Below are positions 1 through 10,623 of a DNA stretch of 64,000 bases, piece after piece. The notes beneath the pieces are model-generated. The model ran no database searches. It was not told where the DNA came from and saw nothing but the letters and a program-made list of their open reading frames with translations. This DNA is from Colias croceus (lineage: Eukaryota > Arthropoda > Insecta > Lepidoptera > Pieridae), in NCBI RefSeq assembly GCF_905220415.1, contig NC_059544.1:8682501-8746500 (forward strand), written 5' to 3'. Numbering within the stretch: position 1 is the first letter of the stretch; each line of letters starts with the position of its first letter. Position numbers and translations under genes: made by a program.

Positions 1-1900
1 TTATCAGAAGATGGTCTATCTTGGATAGGTAAGTGTACCGCATCATTTCAATATTTACTAATTTATACTCGAAGACGTCAATTTATATTCCGGCAATCGA
101 TTTCCTCTGGCCAACTTTTGAAATAGCATTTGTACATGGATCGGAGTAGGAAATCTTCATTTTCAATAAAACAATAATAACAACATTTTTCATGAGCTTG
201 CTGTTTGACTTCGTGCCACATAAAATAACATTGTAAGGAATAACTTAAAATAAACGATAACAATTATGATGAAACACAATGAAACACGTGTGTAACTCTT
301 GGTGTAACTACATACAACATTCTCAAGTCACCCGATGTTGATTGATGGAACTAATTATTAATGTCTTGCGCGAAGATAATAAAATTTCAAACATTCATTC
401 AAAACACTCACGATTGTCTCAGTATACTGGTAGTTTAGTTGATATGTGTCATGTTTGTGTTATTCTTGGAAACTTTGGTACATTATTTTTAACAAAAACA
501 ACTGTTTCAATATTGTCATTCGAGTAGAAAAAGACATAACAACTTCTGTATGGCGAATAATATTCTCCTTTTCATTTTAATTCTTTGTTCCAGCATCATC
601 GATCAACATTACCTGCTTCTGCGGTTTTGCTGTGGTCGCTATTGTGACGGAAATACTGGGAAGAAGGAAAGCTTTAATATTATTAAACATACCCGTTCTA
701 TGTTGCTGGATCATGGTGTATTTTGCTCAAAATATAACAACACTGTTGTTCTCTCGAGTAATTATGGGAGTGTCATATGGTGGTGTCCTTATGTTAACGT
801 ATATTTGCGTTGGCGAATACGCATCTCCGAACATTAGGTCTCTGTGTTTAAATTTAATAGGTTGTGTTGGAACGCTTATAGGTTCCTCCTTAGGGCATAT
901 CTTAAGTCTTCTAATCCCTTGGAGAGAAGTTGCCCTTCTTGGCATTATACCTACTTGTCTTGCAATTGTGATTCCTTGCTTTTGGGTGGAGAGTCCGTTT
1001 TGGCTGGCATCCAAAGGTAGATTTGACGAATGCACGGATGCTTTCAAAGCACTTCATATATCTACTGATGTTACCAAAAAAGAACTAGCTTTAATAATTG
1101 CCAATGAGAGACGAAACCAAACCAAATATTCAAGTAATACCCATGTTTTAAAATTAATTATAACAAAGGTTTCGATAGCAATAAAGGAGAGATATTTTTG
1201 GAAAATAAGTATTTTAAATACTGTCATCAATATATACCGCATAGCTGGGGGACGAATATTGTTCACTACCTTAGCGTTGACTATTTTGAAGGATATTACT
1301 GGTGACTCTAACATTTTAAAGCACACAATTCTGGTTGATGGATTTTGTATCCTGGGGGCACTGATATCTTGTATTCTAGTGAAGAAATTTAAAATGCGGA
1401 GTTTGCTATTCAGTTCTGGAATATTGGCTAACATAATACTTATAGTACTTGCTTCTGTTCTCTATTACAGACCAGTTCAAGATGATATTTATGTTTGGAT
1501 TAAAGTATCGTTGTTGGCATTATATTTCATTATTATGATAGCTGGACCATATGCCGTATTGGAAACCTTACTTATTGAGATAAACCCTTTGGATATTAAA
1601 GCTTTTTTTATATTTTTCTTCGGAGCTATAATTGGTGTTGCACAATTTTTAGCGGTAAAACTTATGACGAATATGGTCAATTTGATAGGGTACCATGGAA
1701 TATTCTTCTTAAATGCCATAATAATATTTATTTGCATGACATATATTTGGTATTATTTGCCAGAAACTAAGGGGAAATCCTTAGAAGAAATTCAATGTTA
1801 CTTTAAGAATGAAAGCGTACTTGAAGGAGTTTATGAAAATTGTGAACAATGTAATGTCTTACTTGATTCAGTGAAGAAGAAGTGTCCTCATATTATTTAA
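1..1900 (+). CDS. Tret1-like sugar transporter, copy 1 (5' end outside window)
   Basis: MFS sugar-porter protein of the facilitated trehalose transporter (Tret1-like) type, expected to move trehalose or other sugars across the plasma membrane; the substrate is inferred from family only. Exons 1-28 (ends Ser-Trp-Ile plus G, then gtaagt) and 594-1900 (after ttgttccag) join in phase 1 to give an Ala codon. An ATG at 632 is internal to the exon and is not the true start. The visible part is 444 aa. It shows the sugar-porter G-R-R-K loop after TM2, ESPFWLASKGR before the central loop, AGPYAVLE in a late helix, and PETKGKSLEEI near the C terminus, with many hydrophobic segments fitting 12 TM helices. 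It is the only copy on the + strand; four related copies follow on the - strand. The open frame suggests it is functional. The N-terminal exon or exons lie left of the window. Confidence 0.9.
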
Positions 1901-2072
1901 TAATGTAATTAATAACTAGTGTATTTTAAAGTTATTAGTAATTAATAATATTGTATAAGAATCTTGAATAACAATACCGAAAATCTTTATAATATTGATA
2001 TTATAAGTACGTAATTGTTATTGTGATATATGAAAACTATTATAAAACATGCTAGTATAAAAATTTTAATGA

Positions 2073-2078
2073 AATAAA
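2073..2078 (+). terminator. Candidate polyadenylation signal for transporter copy 1
   Basis: An AATAAA hexamer lies about 170 bp after the stop codon at 1900, in AT-rich sequence. This is the usual animal poly(A) signal, but such hexamers are common by chance here. Confidence 0.4.
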
Positions 2079-2717
2079 AATTTAATGTAACTAATGATGT
2101 CGTTTTATTTTTGTAACTTGGTCTTTCTTTTGAAAACTATAGGTAGATACTGTTTTTCATACAAATAGCGTGATTTGACACTGTGTTTACTGTGTATTTG
2201 TTTGAAAATATATTCGTGTCTTTTCTCCAATTACTTAATTTGTAGCACAATGTCATGTTGGTACGTAATGGTTGTAAGACAAGAATAATAAAAAGTTGAA
2301 TTATTATTAATTAGCCTATAGATACGAGCTATTTTTTCTATATAGGAAATAATAATCATACATAATAAATATTTCAAAATGAAAAGCTAGTTACATTTTA
2401 AGTTCCAATGCAAAATAATGGGCGCTATCATGTATCCTGCTATGGCATGAAACTATTTTGATATAACGTTTAAAAGCAAGTTTTCTAGAATATTAACCTG
2501 ATTATATTTATTAATTACTAGATATAGAATAAAAATTAAGACCTTGCAACTGGGAATTTTCGTTTCACTGCAAAAAATCTAAACTTAATTGAGTATAATA
2601 AATGAATTTGAAGCTAATCTATATCTATACGTAGAATAAATCTGTAGAAGGGTCAATTCTGTACATTGAAAATATTAAAAAAATAAATACCAGGGGGTGT
2701 TACTGGATCCATACCAA

Positions 2718-2761
2718 ACCCAAATATGTGATTAAAAAAATTTTTCATCACATATTTGGGT
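2718..2761. repeat. Hairpin inside a probable dispersed repeat
   Basis: A 15-bp perfect inverted repeat (acccaaatatgtgat and its complement) is separated by 14 bases. Downstream sequence to about 2900 has the ring of a repeat element, but no second copy is present in this window, so the family is not assigned. Confidence 0.4.
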
Positions 2762-3354
2762 CACGTGAAAACTAACGGTTCGATTTCGATGAAACTTGGT
2801 TTAATTATACCTTATTATCCTGGGCGTAAAATAGGATACTTTTTATCCTGGAAAAATACGTAGAAAATCTTAATTTTTCAGTTTTATCCATAGACGTTGT
2901 TCTGTAGAACCGCGAACACACGTTGCGTATTATTATAGGCCTAGCCGTATTTGGGAATTGGACAAATATATTAAATCCAAACACAAATTTAAATTTAAAT
3001 TAAGTAATTTATTTCCATACAGATAGTCTTAATTTATTAGTAGTCTTAATTTATTATACATCGTTATAAAAACTAAATTACCTACTTTACACCAACGTAT
3101 GCAGCTTTTTACAGAATTATTGTTATTAGTACAATAATCATTATCATACTTAAGTACTATTGAATAGAATATAAATTAACATAATATATTAATGTAGCTT
3201 CATTAAATAAATATACAAAAAAACTAAATAGTAAACATATCTATATTCTATGACCTAATTAATTCAGTCAATCTTATAAAATATTCAATAACTGCCTAGC
3301 GAATTTAATTAAGTAAGGTAAAGGTCATTTATTTTATCATAAAAAAAAATTATT

Positions 3355-3520
3355 ATTTTATTTATTTATTTACACTTTATTGTGCTGGCATACAAATAAA
3401 TTCTTAAAATTAATACTTAAAACTAGTCCAGCACAGAAGGCGGCCTTATCACTTAAGAGTGATCTCTTCCAGGCAACCTACTGTGTGGAGTAATATTATG
3501 AAAAAGGAGGTAGGTAGGAA
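3355..3520 (-). repeat. LINE 3'-UTR fragment (AATAAA tail)
   Basis: Read on the - strand it contains 'ggttgcctggaagagatc', a short stem resembling 'cacttaagtgataaggccgcc', and ends in AATAAAGTG followed by TAAA repeats. The same order of blocks recurs at 39,715-39,900 (-), 43,365-43,486 (+) and 46,490-46,620 (+). This is a truncated 3' end of a non-LTR retrotransposon carrying its own poly(A) signal. The clade cannot be fixed from the tail. Confidence 0.65.
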
Positions 3521-3937
3521 GTACAAATATATATACACATACATAAATATATGATCTATTATAAATACATATTACATACATATGAAATACTATATATATT
3601 ACATATTATATAGTATAATACATAAACAAATAATAATTATATTACAATAATTCATACATACATAAACTCATACTGTAGTTTAGTTAGAAAAATAAATAAA
3701 AACACAAATAATAAATTAATTAATCTTACTAATCCGAGTTAAATGCTAGGTTCAAGTAGTGATTTCGGACTTGTTTGGTAAAGTTTTTATTTTCATATAA
3801 AATTATGTGTTTATATGAAAATAAAAACGTTCTACAAATTAATAACAAGGTGAAAGCAAGGCTCTTAATTTTGTTTTTGAACTTGACAATAAATGGGTCG
3901 GATTGCTTATTCATTTATTTAAGTTCAGTATTCTCTA

Positions 3938-5604
3938 TCAACCTATTTCACCAATTATAAGGTTACAATTCTCTTGCCTATTACACTCATTGACTTCATG
4001 TAATTTTTTGTTGCAGGCAATTTGTTGTTTGTGTTCAAATTTTCCAGTTTTAAAAAACACTTCAATTTCATGTAAAGTCCTACCTTTTGTTTCAGGCATG
4101 TACACCCACAAAAATAAGAGACACATAGCTGTAATTATTGCATAAAATAGAAAAGTGCCAGAATATCCTAATGCTGAAAACATAGTTGAGGCTAATTTAA
4201 TAGATAGGAAGAACACGCCCCCTGCTAAGGTCCCTGTTACAAAAAACTTCGAGAGGATTTACCTCGCCAATAAAGACCTCCAAAACCGCGTATGGGCCGG
4301 CGCTCGCGACGATATAATAAAACGCCATTAACACCACTTTTATCCATGGGTACCAGCTCCCGTTTGGTACAAAGTATAATGCTGCACTAAATGCAATCAA
4401 TAGGATATTAGACAGTACACCCAAGGTAAACAGAAGCCTTCTCATTTTATATTTGTTTATCAAATAGAATGACCAAGCGGCACCAATTATTCCAAACCCA
4501 TCAACGAGTAGGGTAAACAACAGGACATCAGTACGACCTGTAATTTCTTGTAGCATTGTTATCGCAAACGTACTCAATAGAACACGTCCAGCTGCAGCTC
4601 TATAAATATTCACAATAAATATGGTAAATGTTATTTTCCAGAAATACATTTCCTTACACGCATTCGCTATTTTCTTAATGTCCCCAAATCGCGTGTTGGA
4701 TCTTGTCAAAAATTCTATTTGATTTTTCTTCTCATACGCAATAAGATATTTTAATTCAGCTTCATTATTTTCATTTTTACTTCGCAATGCTCTAAAAGCC
4801 TTCTCACATTTATCAAATTTTCCCTTTGATGCGAGCCAATATGGGCTTTCGAGCCAGAACAGTGGCAAGATGCATGCCAATCCTGATGGAATCAATCCAA
4901 TAAGTGCTACTTGTCTCCAATCTATTAAAAGACTTAGTATGTGGCCCATCATTACACCAGAAAGTGTACCAATACTTATTATTAAATTACAAGCAAACTG
5001 TCTATTACTTGGCGGGAGATATTCTCCACAGTTTAAAATCGTTTGAAAAAATACTCCTCCATAAGAAATTCCGACTAAAATTCTAGTGAATAAAAGTACA
5101 AATTTATCTTGTGCATAATAGAGTACAATCCAACTTAGTAATACGGGAGCCCCCACAATAGTCGTTGACCATCTTCGGCCCAACGTTCTCGACAATATAC
5201 CAACAATAATGTACCCAAATATGCAGGTTACATTTATGGTAGACGCTGAAAAGAAAAATTGAAATATTAAAATATTATAAAAAACTTTAGACTAATTTTT
5301 ACTGGAAAACCTTTAGTAGGTACAACACAAAAATAATAAATGTATGAGAAGAGCAATAAATATTTATAGGAGAGCTAGCATACATAATATTTTAGTATAG
5401 ATAGTAAATTAAACAAGGGAAACAACACCATAGAATACTATAAAACAGTAATCAAAGAAAAAAAATACCTATCCATGAAATATCGTTTTCACTTAAAAAT
5501 ATAGGACTGTCAGGCCCTCCCAAGGCGTTCACCATTCCTGACATCTGCCCAAATATGTAGCCATCAGAGACGCAACAGAACACCAATCCTGTTATTGTGA
5601 TTAC
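3938..5604 (-). pseudogene. Tret1-like sugar transporter, copy 2, frameshifted
   Basis: A relative of the other copies, closest by eye to copy 5 (22,712-24,335). Exon 2 is 5469-5604 (136 bp, ends Ser-Trp-Ile plus G) and exon 3 is 3938-5245, with Ala completed across a phase-1 intron. The frame is open from 5245 to about 4248 and reads through ESPYWLASKGK and AGPYAVLEVF. It breaks after Pro-Leu-Glu at 4247-4248. From there the correct protein continues in another frame (F-V-T-G-T-L-A-G-G, then PETKGRTLHEIE) to a stop at 3938. Alignment with copy 5 shows about 14 bp missing (codons for I-K-E-F-S-S reduced to 4 nt). Read literally, the protein would end 20-odd residues later, losing the last two helices and PETKG. 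The first coding exon is uncertain; see 6207-6244. This could instead be an assembly error or a segregating null allele. Confidence 0.8.
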
Positions 5605-5867
5605 CTGTAAATTATTTCACTTCCTTATTTATTTTAAACAGGTAACTAATTTTAAATACCTCTATAATTTTCTTATATATTTATAACACTCTATCAAGAA
5701 CTATTAGAATTATATCGAAATCGACGAAGAAAGTAAGACTAAGTCAGCTCTAAGCTTTCGATTATAATAATAAAAATAATTAATTCGTCTTTATTTGGTT
5801 CTCACAACATTAAAAGGTTAAAAAACTTGATAATACCATGGACGAATATAATCTAATAATACTACAA

Positions 5868-6045
5868 AAAAAGACGTGTGGCATGCGTGTGGCACTCGGG
5901 GACTGCCACGGTAAAGCTATTGCATGCTATGCCTTCAAGCCACACCTCCGCGCCCGTCGGAGTGGGGAGCGTGAGGTTTTTCGTTACGGAATTTCTGGAT
6001 TCGGTCCCCGCACTCAAGGCCCGCGATAGAAGCTATGCAGCTTAA
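5868..6045. repeat. Dispersed element 'agctattgcat', copy A
   Basis: Starts near 'gtgtggcactcggggactgc' and ends 'gatagaagctatgcagctta'. Inner borders carry an imperfect inverted repeat (aagctattgcat against atgca-gctt). About 160 bp nearly match a second copy at 48,813-48,975. The length, the inverted ends and the lack of coding sequence suggest a MITE-like or SINE-like repeat. A 63-aa open frame across it is fortuitous. Confidence 0.7.
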
Positions 6046-6206
6046 AAAATACAGTAGAGGTTAATATTGTGAAAAAATGGTGCCTGAAATAGACTGCATA
6101 GAAGTCTGAGGAACAGGTCACCAGCCCAGCCATTATTATAATAATAATAATTGTCTATCAAATTTTTAATAGTAAATATTAAATATTGCTGCAAGTTTAT
6201 ACTTAC

Positions 6207-6244
6207 TGCGTTTGCGAACAGATGAAACTATGGCTTCTTTTCAT
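6207..6244 (-). other. Possible first coding exon of transporter copy 2, off by one base
   Basis: On the - strand an ATG at 6244 opens Met-Lys-Arg-Ser-His and ends Gln-Thr-CA, then GTAAGTAT. Copies 3 and 4 end exon 1 with Lys-Gln in phase 0 (CAG then gt). Here the exon would end CA rather than CAG, so joining to exon 2 gives an immediate stop. Either this is not the exon, or a G has been lost at the junction, a second lesion in copy 2. Confidence 0.25.
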
Positions 6245-7900
6245 CTAGATAATATTATATAAGTTACATGTGGGAAGCGTAAGATAAAAATAGTTTTATT
6301 ATGTTTACTACAAAGTGTATTAAATATTTTATGTTATAACAGACTTTCATGTTATTATAACGACAATGTTATAATATTTTAAAAACAAATTTTATATTTT
6401 TAATGCTATCACATCTTAGTGCCTACTGTTTTTATTTGTTTTGTATAATTAAAGATTCTATGGCGTTAAATAAATAATTCATTCCAATTTTTATTCACTA
6501 TATTTTATCAACTAAAAAAAACACATTATTCTGTCCCTTTGCATCTCAATAATTAATTCGATTTAAAAATTAAAACACAATAATTTAAACTAACTGTTCA
6601 AAGTTTTCAACTTACACGACGCAGCTTGTTACACTCTATTTATAAATATTATTTTGTTAAAACGATCGATTTCTGCCTAATGTTCACTTTAATGTGCACT
6701 TTTTTACTGAACTTTTTTTACTTACGTTAACTGAGTATTTAAATTTTAACTGTATAATAAACACAAAAAAAAACTACCAAGAGCATGTTTGACTCCGGTG
6801 CAGGGGTTCTGCATCAAACTCTACTTTTTGAAGATTGACATATGTTGAAAACAGGCTGAAATACAAGCATATTAAATAGAAATATATAAAGTATTTTCAT
6901 ATGCTATTGATTTAAAAGGCAATGAAAAGTTGCATTTTCTTTATTACGAAATTTTCATCAGTTTAATTTATTCGTAAATCGTATGCTCTACATTTTTGCA
7001 CAACCTATATCTTAAGGATTAAGACGTGAACTTAGGTATAAATATTTTTCAAATAAACAGGCATTTTTAAATTATTGAATAATTAATTATTAGGCAATAC
7101 GTGAAACCTGGGATTGAACTGAATTCATTCAAACTGATACTACTAGTAAAGTATTATATTATTAACTGAGCATAAACTGCAAATATGAAATTCTTTCATC
7201 AATTGCTCATCCATTCTAAAAGCATGTACATCAATTACACAAATACAAGTAGGTACTTCATAAAACTACTAAATAGAATATACTAAATATGTAGATGTTC
7301 TCTCTCTGTTATTTAAAAAAAATATATATAAAATACGAAAATAACGGTTTTTTACAACTTTCCATTTGGCTAGTGAACTCTAATAACTGGTTTTAAGTAG
7401 GTAAACATTTGTGATCATTTGTATTTAAGTGTGTAAATTTAATGTATAATTACCTAAAGTAAACAATTAAAGACGGCATTGAGATCATGCTCGATATATG
7501 ATTAATGATTATTATCAAAAGTGCTTTATTAGTTCTTCATCTCAAAAAAAAACGTTTAGGTAGGCAAAGGCAAAAAAATAGGTACGTAGCCTGTACGTTA
7601 ATCCCAAGGAATTGTCACAAAAGCTCGGATTCTACATTAATTTTAGATAACTTACTCTAAAAATAGACTTTTTCAATAATAATTTGTATACTGTATATAT
7701 TATGTATAGTACTTTGTAAATCACCTTGTATATTGGACATAACAGAAACGACTTTTATTGAACTTCTCGATATCGAACTAATCAATAATTAAACATATTA
7801 TTTTATATAAATTTCAGAGCCGAAGGTTGGCAACACCAGAACTCCATTATTCTTCGCAAGTGATACTATACTGTATACTGTATAGTGTATATATTATTAT
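6245..7900. other. Gene-free AT-rich spacer between transporter copies 2 and 3
   Basis: No coding exon, RNA gene or clear repeat was recognised. It may contain the unlocated promoter and 5' UTR of copy 2. Confidence 0.4.
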
Positions 7901-7911
7901 TCCGTTACTAG

Positions 7912-8112
7912 CATTCCGCCCGCGGCATCGCCCGCGCAGTCAAAGAAAAACCCGCATAGTTCCCGTTCCCGTAGGATTTCCGGGATAAAACCTATCCTAT
8001 GTCCTTTCTCGGGTATCAAAATATCTCTATACCAAATTTCATGCAAATTGGTTCTGATTGAGTAACAGACAGACAGACAGAGTTACTTTCGCATTTATAA
8101 TATTAGTATGGA
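7912..8112 (+). repeat. SINE/LINE 3' tail, type 1
   Basis: Runs from 'ccgcccgcggc' through 'cccgcatagttcccgttccc', 'ggatttccgggataaaacc' and 'cagacagacagagttac' to 'tttataatattagtatgga'. Shared with 24,380-24,546 (+), 25,005-25,250 (+) and 41,619-41,845 (-). It matches my memory of the very common lepidopteran RTE-related SINE/LINE tails (Metulj-like); the family name is an inference. Confidence 0.7.
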
Positions 8113-8514
8113 TTTGTTTAATTACCAAAAACGTGAAACAATGATTTTTGATTAGTCTTATTCACAGTGTTACATTTGTAACGACTAAGGTACATTTTAT
8201 TGATTCATATTTACGTCTAGATTACAAATTTTCAATTTGCGTAAATATTAAGTACTGTTAAGTCTAAGTATTACCTACTTAAGTACATTTGAACAATTTT
8301 CGAATACAATACCTAAAACATGAAAACAGCTTCATTTTATAATGCGCGAAGAATATATTTTTATACACTTTCATCAGTTTCAGAAGCGAAAACTTATGGT
8401 AAATCTCGTTGTTGAGTATTCAAAAAATCACGTGTACATAGTCACGATTATCACCTCGTTCATAAACATGAATCACGATGACGACTGTCTAAAACGTGAC
8501 GAAGTATATAGAAT

Positions 8515-8693
8515 ACTAGCGGTCCGCCCCGGCTTCGCCCGTGGTACATATTAACGTTTTCTCTACATAAGAACCATCCTCGTACTTCAAGGAATATAAT
8601 AAAAAAAGAATTATCGAAATCGGTTCAGCCGTTCTCGAGTTATGGAATTACAACGAAAAGTGGCATTGATTTTTATATATTAGAAGAAAGATA
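8515..8693 (+). repeat. SINE/LINE 3' tail, type 2
   Basis: Contains 'actagcggtccgccccggc', 'cgcccgtggtacatatt' and 'tcggttcagccgttctc'. It is nearly identical over about 150 bp to 43,492-43,668 (+) and has an older, more diverged copy at 26,897-27,073 (-). The near identity of two copies suggests recent activity of this family. Confidence 0.7.
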
Positions 8694-8950
8694 AGGATTA
8701 CTAGAATCAAAATTATTCGATTTTCTTTCTTCCTTTGGAAAAAACGTATTGGGCTGGTAAGAAATATTGAAAATAGGTAGAAAAAGAAAGGTAAGAGGAA
8801 TTAAAACAAAAACACCGTTTTTTTAATTAAATTTATTACATAACAAGGCTAGGCTCAATATTGAATTATTGACATGTACCTACATTGTACCAAAGTATAA
8901 ATTCTACTTATATTTAAATTAATAAATAATAGACTCTCTTTACAAATTGT

Positions 8951-10126
8951 ATAATTGAGTATTTGAATAAAAAAATTTTTTGTGCTAAATGGAAAGATTA
9001 TATATTAGTTTTATAACAAAACTATTTTTTTTTATTTTTTTTTTGCAATAATTCAAAAGTTATTTCAAAATAAAAATAGTTTGGAAAATCCAAAAGTGCA
9101 CGCCTCATAATCTCATCCTTTACAATAAAATTGATTATTTATAAAGAGTACGTAACTATAAATATAAAAATGAAATAAAATAAAACATTTGGAAAAGTAA
9201 AGAAAGCGGTACCGTAATAATTGAGCTATTTTTCTTGTGGCCCCACCCAGATGTGAAACTGCGCAGGTTTAAGGGACTGACTACCAACTTATTTTTTTAA
9301 ACCTTGGCTTATAGTATAAAGAATCGAGTTTATAATGGTGAATTTTGAGTACACTATAAAAAAAAAAAAAGTCGATATTTTTTTTGTTTATTTAATAACA
9401 ATTAAACCACATCGAATCAGACCCTGAAAAATGAAAGGGTTCTATTCCTGAGCATACTCAAGCGTAAGAGAAAAAAAAAGACTCGATTAGTAAAGTATTT
9501 CGGTCGCTATCGTGTTAACAAGAAAATCCTCCGCACATACAGACACACGGACGTCCAAGACAGAACTTTTTTAAACTGTTTTTTAACTAGTTTAAATAAC
9601 AAAAATGACATCAAAAATATCATGAACGTTAAAAATAGTGTTTTTTCTTAATATGTGTGTGTATGTATTATCTTACAAGTGCAATGTATGATACATAAAG
9701 ACATTTTAAGTTTGAAAAATCAGATGTTTTGCGCGAAGTGACAGTAGTACCCACCTCAACGCTTCGCTTATGAGGCGTGCAATTAGTCTTTGAATCCAGT
9801 ACCGAAAACACACCGACAACTCCCGAAGCGTCACCCGGACGCGTGTGACGTCATAATGTTAGTTTTCACTCATTGCAGTTGATACAAAAACGTATACAAC
9901 TAATGTACAACTCAAGTACAACTATAACATTTTGACGTCACATCTATGGTGACCAGTCATGGCGCGTTTATAGTCACGTGATTTTAATTTAAATTTCATC
10001 AATTTTTAATTGCTTATTATTAATTGAAAAACATTTTTTTTTGCATTAAATATCAATATTATTAATAATAAAGTTTTAAAATACATGAAAAAAATCAATA
10101 ATTTTTTTTTATTCAAATACTCAATT
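8951..10126. mobile_element. Possible DNA element bounded by ~27-bp inverted repeats
   Basis: The left border has 'aattgagtatttgaataaa' at 8951 and the right border its complement 'tttattcaaatactcaatt' ending at 10126. A second inverted pair lies inside: 'tgcacgcctcat' near 9096 and 'atgaggcgtgca' near 9770. The 1.18-kb interior has no long open frame and contains an imperfect tgacgtca-bordered inverted pair (about 9847-9941). No convincing target-site duplication was seen, so this is tentative. Confidence 0.35.
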
Positions 10127-10623
10127 AGTTACGTCTTACACTTAAGTATGGTGCTATTCATAACATATTTCGTAATATTTTCAGTCCATTCTCAGAATAT
10201 ATTTAACAATACATAATTTGTTGATCCTTCCACTTTTAATTATTTTTACCACTAATATCTATTTAAAAATTAAGAAAAATGGTAAACCGCATTAAATTGT
10301 AGCATAAAGCATCGATATGTATAAAGGCTGATTTCTGTGCTGGGATTTAATTTAGTTTAATTTATTATATACATATATAATATGTAATGTGTATAAAATA
10401 TACAATTTATTAACATTTAATTTATAACAATTAGTGTGTACGTTACATAGGTATTCTGTGAACTTGTTTCAAATCTTTATTTTATAAACACATATTATTG
10501 AAACTAATTAATATTAATTTACGATGTTTGTCGAAATAAATCAAACAAAATTATGAAGATAAATATCGTTACCTATAAATTAAACGAAATTTTACTTATT
10601 AATTTTAACAATAGCTACGATAA
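10127..10623. other. AT-rich spacer, 3' flank of transporter copy 3
   Basis: No gene is supported. It probably includes the 3' UTR of the - strand transporter that stops at 10624. Confidence 0.4.

Larger units (their letters stand above)
1901..3350. other. Gene-free AT-rich spacer
   Basis: No gene is supported. Positions 2690-2900 look like a dispersed repeat, with the phrase 'cgatttcgatgaaacttgg' and a 15-bp perfect stem (2718-2732 with 2747-2761). The rest is AT-rich sequence without recognisable structure. Confidence 0.5.

Noticed and set aside
632..1900. Transporter copy 1 starting at ATG 632
   Set aside because: The frame is open back to a good acceptor at 593 and joins exon 1-28 in the phase seen in all paralogues, so the ATG is internal.
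5838..6029. 63-aa frame over the 'agctattgcat' repeat
   Set aside because: The same DNA recurs at 48,813 without a matching conserved frame; it is a repeat, not a gene.
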